A stretch of 7,967 nucleotides of DNA from Pseudomonadota bacterium (GTDB lineage: Bacteria; Myxococcota_A; Polyangia; Polyangiales; Polyangiaceae), in the NCBI GenBank assembly GCA_023418705.1, contig JAEZYZ010000428.1:1-7967 (forward strand), in the 5' to 3' direction. Below are positions 5,975-7,967 of this stretch, in pieces (within the stretch, counting starts at the first letter, position 1; each line of letters begins with the position of its first letter). The notes beneath the pieces were generated by a model. That model was not told the origin of the DNA, made no database searches, and was given only the letters and a program-made list of their open reading frames with translations. A program made the translations under genes and the position numbers.

Positions 5975-6819
5975 GGACCCACCTCGACCGTTCGAGGGGG
6001 CGCTGGCAGCGCGCCGCCCTCGAAGTCCTTCCAGCGCCGGTGCAGCCACAGCCACTGCTCGGGGCGCTGGCGCACGAAGCGCTCGAGCTCCGCGGTGGCC
6101 AGCTGCATCGTCCGCTCCGCCCAGGCTCGGGTGTCCTGCTCCGGCGGCTGGAAGACCTGCCCGACCACGAGCTCGTGCCGCCCGTCGCCACGGCGCCGTC
6201 CGAACGCAGTGATCAGCGGCACCCGCGCGCGGGCCGCGAGCAAGGCGGGCGACAGGTCCACCCGCACCGGCCGCCCGAAGAAGCTCGCGATGGTCGTCCC
6301 GCGCACCCGCTCCGGCGCCTGATCGATCAACATCGCGACGAGCTCCCCGCGGCGGAGGGCGGCGGTCGCGCCGGTTGCCGCGTGCCCGGCGGCGAGCAGG
6401 CGCACGCCCCGCCCGCGCCGCAGTCCCTGCCAGATCCGATCGAGCGTGCGCTGGCTCAGGTGTTTGGTGATCACCGTGAGCGGCACGCGCTCGGCCGCCG
6501 CGCAGGCGACCAGATCCCAGTTGCCGGTGTGCGCCGTCGCGACCACGATCCCTCTGCCGGACCTGCGCAAGGCGTCCACGCACGCCGAAGCGGCGCTCAG
6601 GTCCACCTCCGCGCCGAGCGAGCGCTTCGGCCGCAGCAACAGCTCGAGCAGCTCCGCCACGCCGCGCCCGAGCGAGCGGTACATCCCGTCGGCGATCCGC
6701 TCCGCGTCGCGCAAGCCGGAGCGCTCGATCGAACCGACGACGTGCGCCCGGCGGACACGCAGAACCCGACCTGCCAAGAATGCCAGCAGGGCGCCAAACG
6801 CCACGAGCAGGGTCCTCAC
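5971..6819 (-). CDS. Lysophospholipid acyltransferase family protein, LpxL/HtrB-type (lipid A acyltransferase-like)
   Basis: 282 residues from a GTG at 6817-6819. The frame is open further upstream, but that part lies opposite the mlaF coding region and is a shadow. Residues 2-20 form an N-terminal hydrophobic anchor followed by a basic patch (RVLRVRR). The catalytic HX4D motif is AHTGNWD at 96-102 (H97, D102). Later family motifs are MLIDQAP at 163-169, SFFGRPV at 179-185 and the C-terminal PEQWLWLHRRWK at 253-264. The family transfers an acyl chain from acyl-ACP to a glycolipid at the inner face of the inner membrane; in Proteobacteria the acceptor is Kdo2-lipid IVA or a relative. It is slightly shorter than Escherichia coli LpxL. 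It is the first gene of the minus-strand operon, overlaps the acetyltransferase by 4 bases, and diverges from mlaF across 49 bases. The acceptor here cannot be read from sequence; lipid A, another glycolipid, or phosphatidylinositol mannoside-like lipids are all family substrates. Confidence 0.9.
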   Translation of the reverse strand: MRTLLVAFGALLAFLAGRVLRVRRAHVVGSIERSGLRDAERIADGMYRSLGRGVAELLELLLRPKRSLGAEVDLSAASACVDALRRSGRGIVVATAHTGNWDLVACAAAERVPLTVITKHLSQRTLDRIWQGLRRGRGVRLLAAGHAATGATAALRRGELVAMLIDQAPERVRGTTIASFFGRPVRVDLSPALLAARARVPLITAFGRRRGDGRHELVVGQVFQPPEQDTRAWAERTMQLATAELERFVRQRPEQWLWLHRRWKDFEGGALPAPPRTVEVGP

Positions 6820-6868
6820 GCCCGAATCACTGCCACAAAACCGGACGCGGAGTGCTACTTTTCGCGGC
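6820..6868. promoter_or_regulatory. Compact divergent promoter region between the acyltransferase operon and mlaF
   Basis: Only 49 bases separate the two divergent GTG starts, so both promoters must lie here or reach into the coding regions. It holds the locally AT-richest bits (CACAAAA, CTACTTTT). For mlaF, TGCTACTTT at 6853-6861 resembles an extended -10 element (TG-n-TAnnnT). Transcription from it would begin at about 6868, essentially at the GTG, which would make a leaderless message. No good -35 is seen. No firm promoter is visible for the minus strand. Confidence 0.35.
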
Positions 6869-7687
6869 GTGACCGCCAGCCCAGAGCTCGTGACCGAGCG
6901 CCCGCTGCACATCCACGTCGACCAGGTCGGCAAGCGGTTCGGCGACTTCCAGGCGCTGCGGAACATCGACATGCGCATCGGGCGCGGGGAGATCATCGTC
7001 ATCATCGGCGGGTCGGGCGCCGGCAAGAGCACGCTGGTCAAGGTCTTGATCGGTCTCGAGAAGCCGAGCGAGGGCCACATCTACGTGGACGGGCGCGACA
7101 TCGTGCCGCTCGGCGACCGCGCCATGAACGAGATGCGCAAGAAGTTCGGGATGGTGTTCCAATACTCCGCCCTGCTCGACTCGATGAACGTGCTCGACAA
7201 CGTCGCCTTCCCGCTGCGCGAGCACACCAAGCTCAAGGAAAAGGAGATCCGCCGGCGGGTGCTGGAGAAGCTCGCCATCTTGAACCTCGAGGGCGTGGAG
7301 AAGCGCTTTCCGAGCCAGCTCTCGGGCGGCATGCGCAAGCGCGTGGGGCTCGCCCGCGCGCTGATGCTCGAGCCCGAGATCTTGATGTACGACGAGCCCA
7401 CCAGCGGCCTCGACCCGCTCTCGTCCCGGCTGGTGGACGAGCTGATCGTGCAGACCCGCGATCGCTTCGGCGTCACCAGCATCGTCATCAGCCACGACAT
7501 GGCGGGAGCGCTGCGGATCGCCGACCAGATCTATCTTTTGTCCAAGGGCGAGATCGTCGCCAGCGGCACTCCCGCCGAGCTCGTTGGGCTCGACAAGGGG
7601 CTCGCCAGAGACTTCTTCGCCGCCAGCGGCATCGCCGCCGAGCAGCTGGTGCAAGCGCGGGAGCGTCAGCCGCCGCAGAAGACGTAG
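6869..7687 (+). CDS. mlaF: MlaF-type ABC transporter ATPase (phospholipid transport)
   Basis: 272 residues, about the length of E. coli MlaF (269). Walker A GGSGAGKST at 47-55, Q-loop Q98 in MVFQYSAL, signature LSGGMRKR at 151-158, Walker B ILMYDEP at 171-177 (E176), D-loop SGLDP, switch histidine H209 in VISHD. The stretch MNVLDNVAFPLREHT at 106-120 is the feature that separates MlaF/Ttg2A from other importer-like ATPases. Known role: with MlaE, MlaD and MlaB it drives phospholipid movement between inner and outer membrane to keep outer-leaflet lipid asymmetry. I chose GTG 6869-6871; GTG 6890-6892 is an in-frame alternative, and neither has a clear ribosome site. No mlaE or mlaD follows, because a convergent gene overlaps the 3' end. 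The partners must therefore be elsewhere. Opposite to it lies the acyltransferase gene, another outer-membrane lipid function. Confidence 0.93.
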   Translation: MTASPELVTERPLHIHVDQVGKRFGDFQALRNIDMRIGRGEIIVIIGGSGAGKSTLVKVLIGLEKPSEGHIYVDGRDIVPLGDRAMNEMRKKFGMVFQYSALLDSMNVLDNVAFPLREHTKLKEKEIRRRVLEKLAILNLEGVEKRFPSQLSGGMRKRVGLARALMLEPEILMYDEPTSGLDPLSSRLVDELIVQTRDRFGVTSIVISHDMAGALRIADQIYLLSKGEIVASGTPAELVGLDKGLARDFFAASGIAAEQLVQARERQPPQKT

Positions 7688-7967
7688 TTATAGTACTGAT
7701 CGAGGCACACGCCGTCGGGGAGATCCACGCCCCCGTCCAGGTCGCAGCTGATCGAAGCCGGCGACAAGGCTGCGAGGCAGTTGATCAGCGCCGTGGCCTG
7801 ACCGGAGCAGCCCGGCGTGGACTGGATGAAGGCGCACTCATACGCGCACTCGGCGGGGCCGTAGTACGGGCAAGCCGGCGTGGTGAGGACCGCGCACATC
7901 GCTTCGCATTCAGAGCTCGGCGCCGGCCCCGTGCCGCCGCTGCCCCCCGTGCCGCCGCTGCCCCCCG
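7666..7967 (-). CDS. Cys-rich, probably secreted protein with Gly/Ser/Thr repeat linker; 5' end beyond window
   Basis: The frame is open from the right edge to a TGA at 7666-7668, giving about 100 codons of the C-terminus. It starts within a low-complexity linker built on GGSGGT units, then TGPAPSS. An approximately 80-residue domain with ten cysteines follows (ECEAMCAV, TPACPYYGPAECAYECAF, TPGCSG, LINCLAA, ISCDLDGGV, DGVCLD, YVFCGG end). An even number of cysteines and an abundance of Tyr suggest five disulfides and an exported, extracytoplasmic domain. This layout (presumed N-terminal signal or lipobox, Gly-rich spacer, Cys-rich domain) is frequent among predicted secreted proteins of Polyangiales; the N-terminus is not in the window, so export is inferred. 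No family is recognised. Its last 22 bases overlap the mlaF 3' end in the opposite direction. An internal ATG (7897-7899) gives a shorter frame but would cut off the linker and two cysteines, so it is unlikely to be the true start. Confidence 0.72.
   Translation of the reverse strand, partial: GGSGGTGGSGGTGPAPSSECEAMCAVLTTPACPYYGPAECAYECAFIQSTPGCSGQATALINCLAALSPASISCDLDGGVDLPDGVCLDQYYNYVFCGG
7931..7966. repeat. 18-base tandem repeat encoding Gly/Ser/Thr linker
   Basis: Two perfect copies of an 18-base unit (GTGCCGCCGCTGCCCCCC on the plus strand; 7931-7948 and 7949-7966), continuing to the window edge. Read on the minus strand each unit encodes a GGSGGT hexapeptide, so it forms the spacer of the Cys-rich protein. 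Identity at the DNA level suggests recent duplication or slippage, and more copies may lie outside the window. Confidence 0.85.

Noticed and set aside
5975..6583. N-terminal extension of the acetyltransferase frame as a fused extra domain
   Set aside because: The extension overlaps the acyltransferase gene in another frame and is Arg/Ala-rich with no domain. The GTGA junction and ribosome site support a start at 5974.
6446..6868. 141-residue N-terminal extension of the MlaF frame
   Set aside because: It runs antisense through the acyltransferase gene, including its HX4D region, and has no ABC-related sequence.
6820..7080. 87-residue N-terminal extension of the acyltransferase
   Set aside because: It lies opposite the mlaF coding region, and the protein's membrane anchor begins right after the GTG at 6819.

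Overview
The window is GC-rich, densely coded bacterial DNA that looks chromosomal. It is most consistent with a myxobacterium-type member of the Myxococcota (Polyangiales-like). The reasons are a membrane-anchored PknB-type Ser/Thr kinase followed by a secreted TPR/PEGA-type protein, a cysteine-rich protein with a Gly-Gly-Ser-Gly-Gly-Thr linker, GTG starts, and strong GC bias with many long shadow ORFs. This is inference from gene style; no rRNA or other marker is present. I see no tRNA, rRNA, CRISPR array, insertion sequence, integrase or phage gene.

Layout, left to right. (1) 1-2104, minus strand: a two-gene unit in which a 487-residue kinase with one membrane segment precedes a secreted TPR-like plus PEGA-like protein that runs off the left edge. 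(2) 2105-2427: a 323-base gene-free stretch with two overlapping GC-rich hairpins. (3) 2428-6819, minus strand: a probable five-gene operon, read from right to left. It contains an LpxL/HtrB-type acyltransferase, a WbpD/WlbB-type N-acetyltransferase, a WbpE/WlbC-type PLP aminotransferase, a NodB-fold deacetylase with an ArnD-like DxD motif, and thiG. The first three junctions are a 4-base overlap, a 7-base gap and a 50-base gap. (4) 6820-6868: a 49-base divergent intergenic region. (5) 6869-7687, plus strand: a stand-alone MlaF-type ATPase. (6) 7666-7967, minus strand: the C-terminal part of a secreted-looking Cys-rich protein, overlapping the mlaF 3' end by 22 bases and running off the right edge.

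How the genes fit together. The central operon and the divergent mlaF share a cell-envelope theme. The acetyltransferase and aminotransferase are consecutive-step enzymes for a UDP-2,3-diacetamido-2,3-dideoxy uronic acid. The deacetylase could trim an N-acetyl sugar, the acyltransferase adds a fatty acyl chain to a lipid A-like or other glycolipid acceptor, and MlaF would energise phospholipid transport at the inner membrane. The dehydrogenases (WbpA/WbpB type), the epimerase (WbpI type) and the MlaE/MlaD partners are not in the window. thiG (thiamin thiazole synthase) is the odd member, since its usual partners thiS, thiF and thiC are not adjacent.

I found no convincing wholly new system. 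The items most worth a second look are the mixed glycolipid operon, the lone MlaF with a compact divergent promoter, the kinase/PEGA pair with its lysine-rich outer tail, and the Cys-rich repeat-linker protein.
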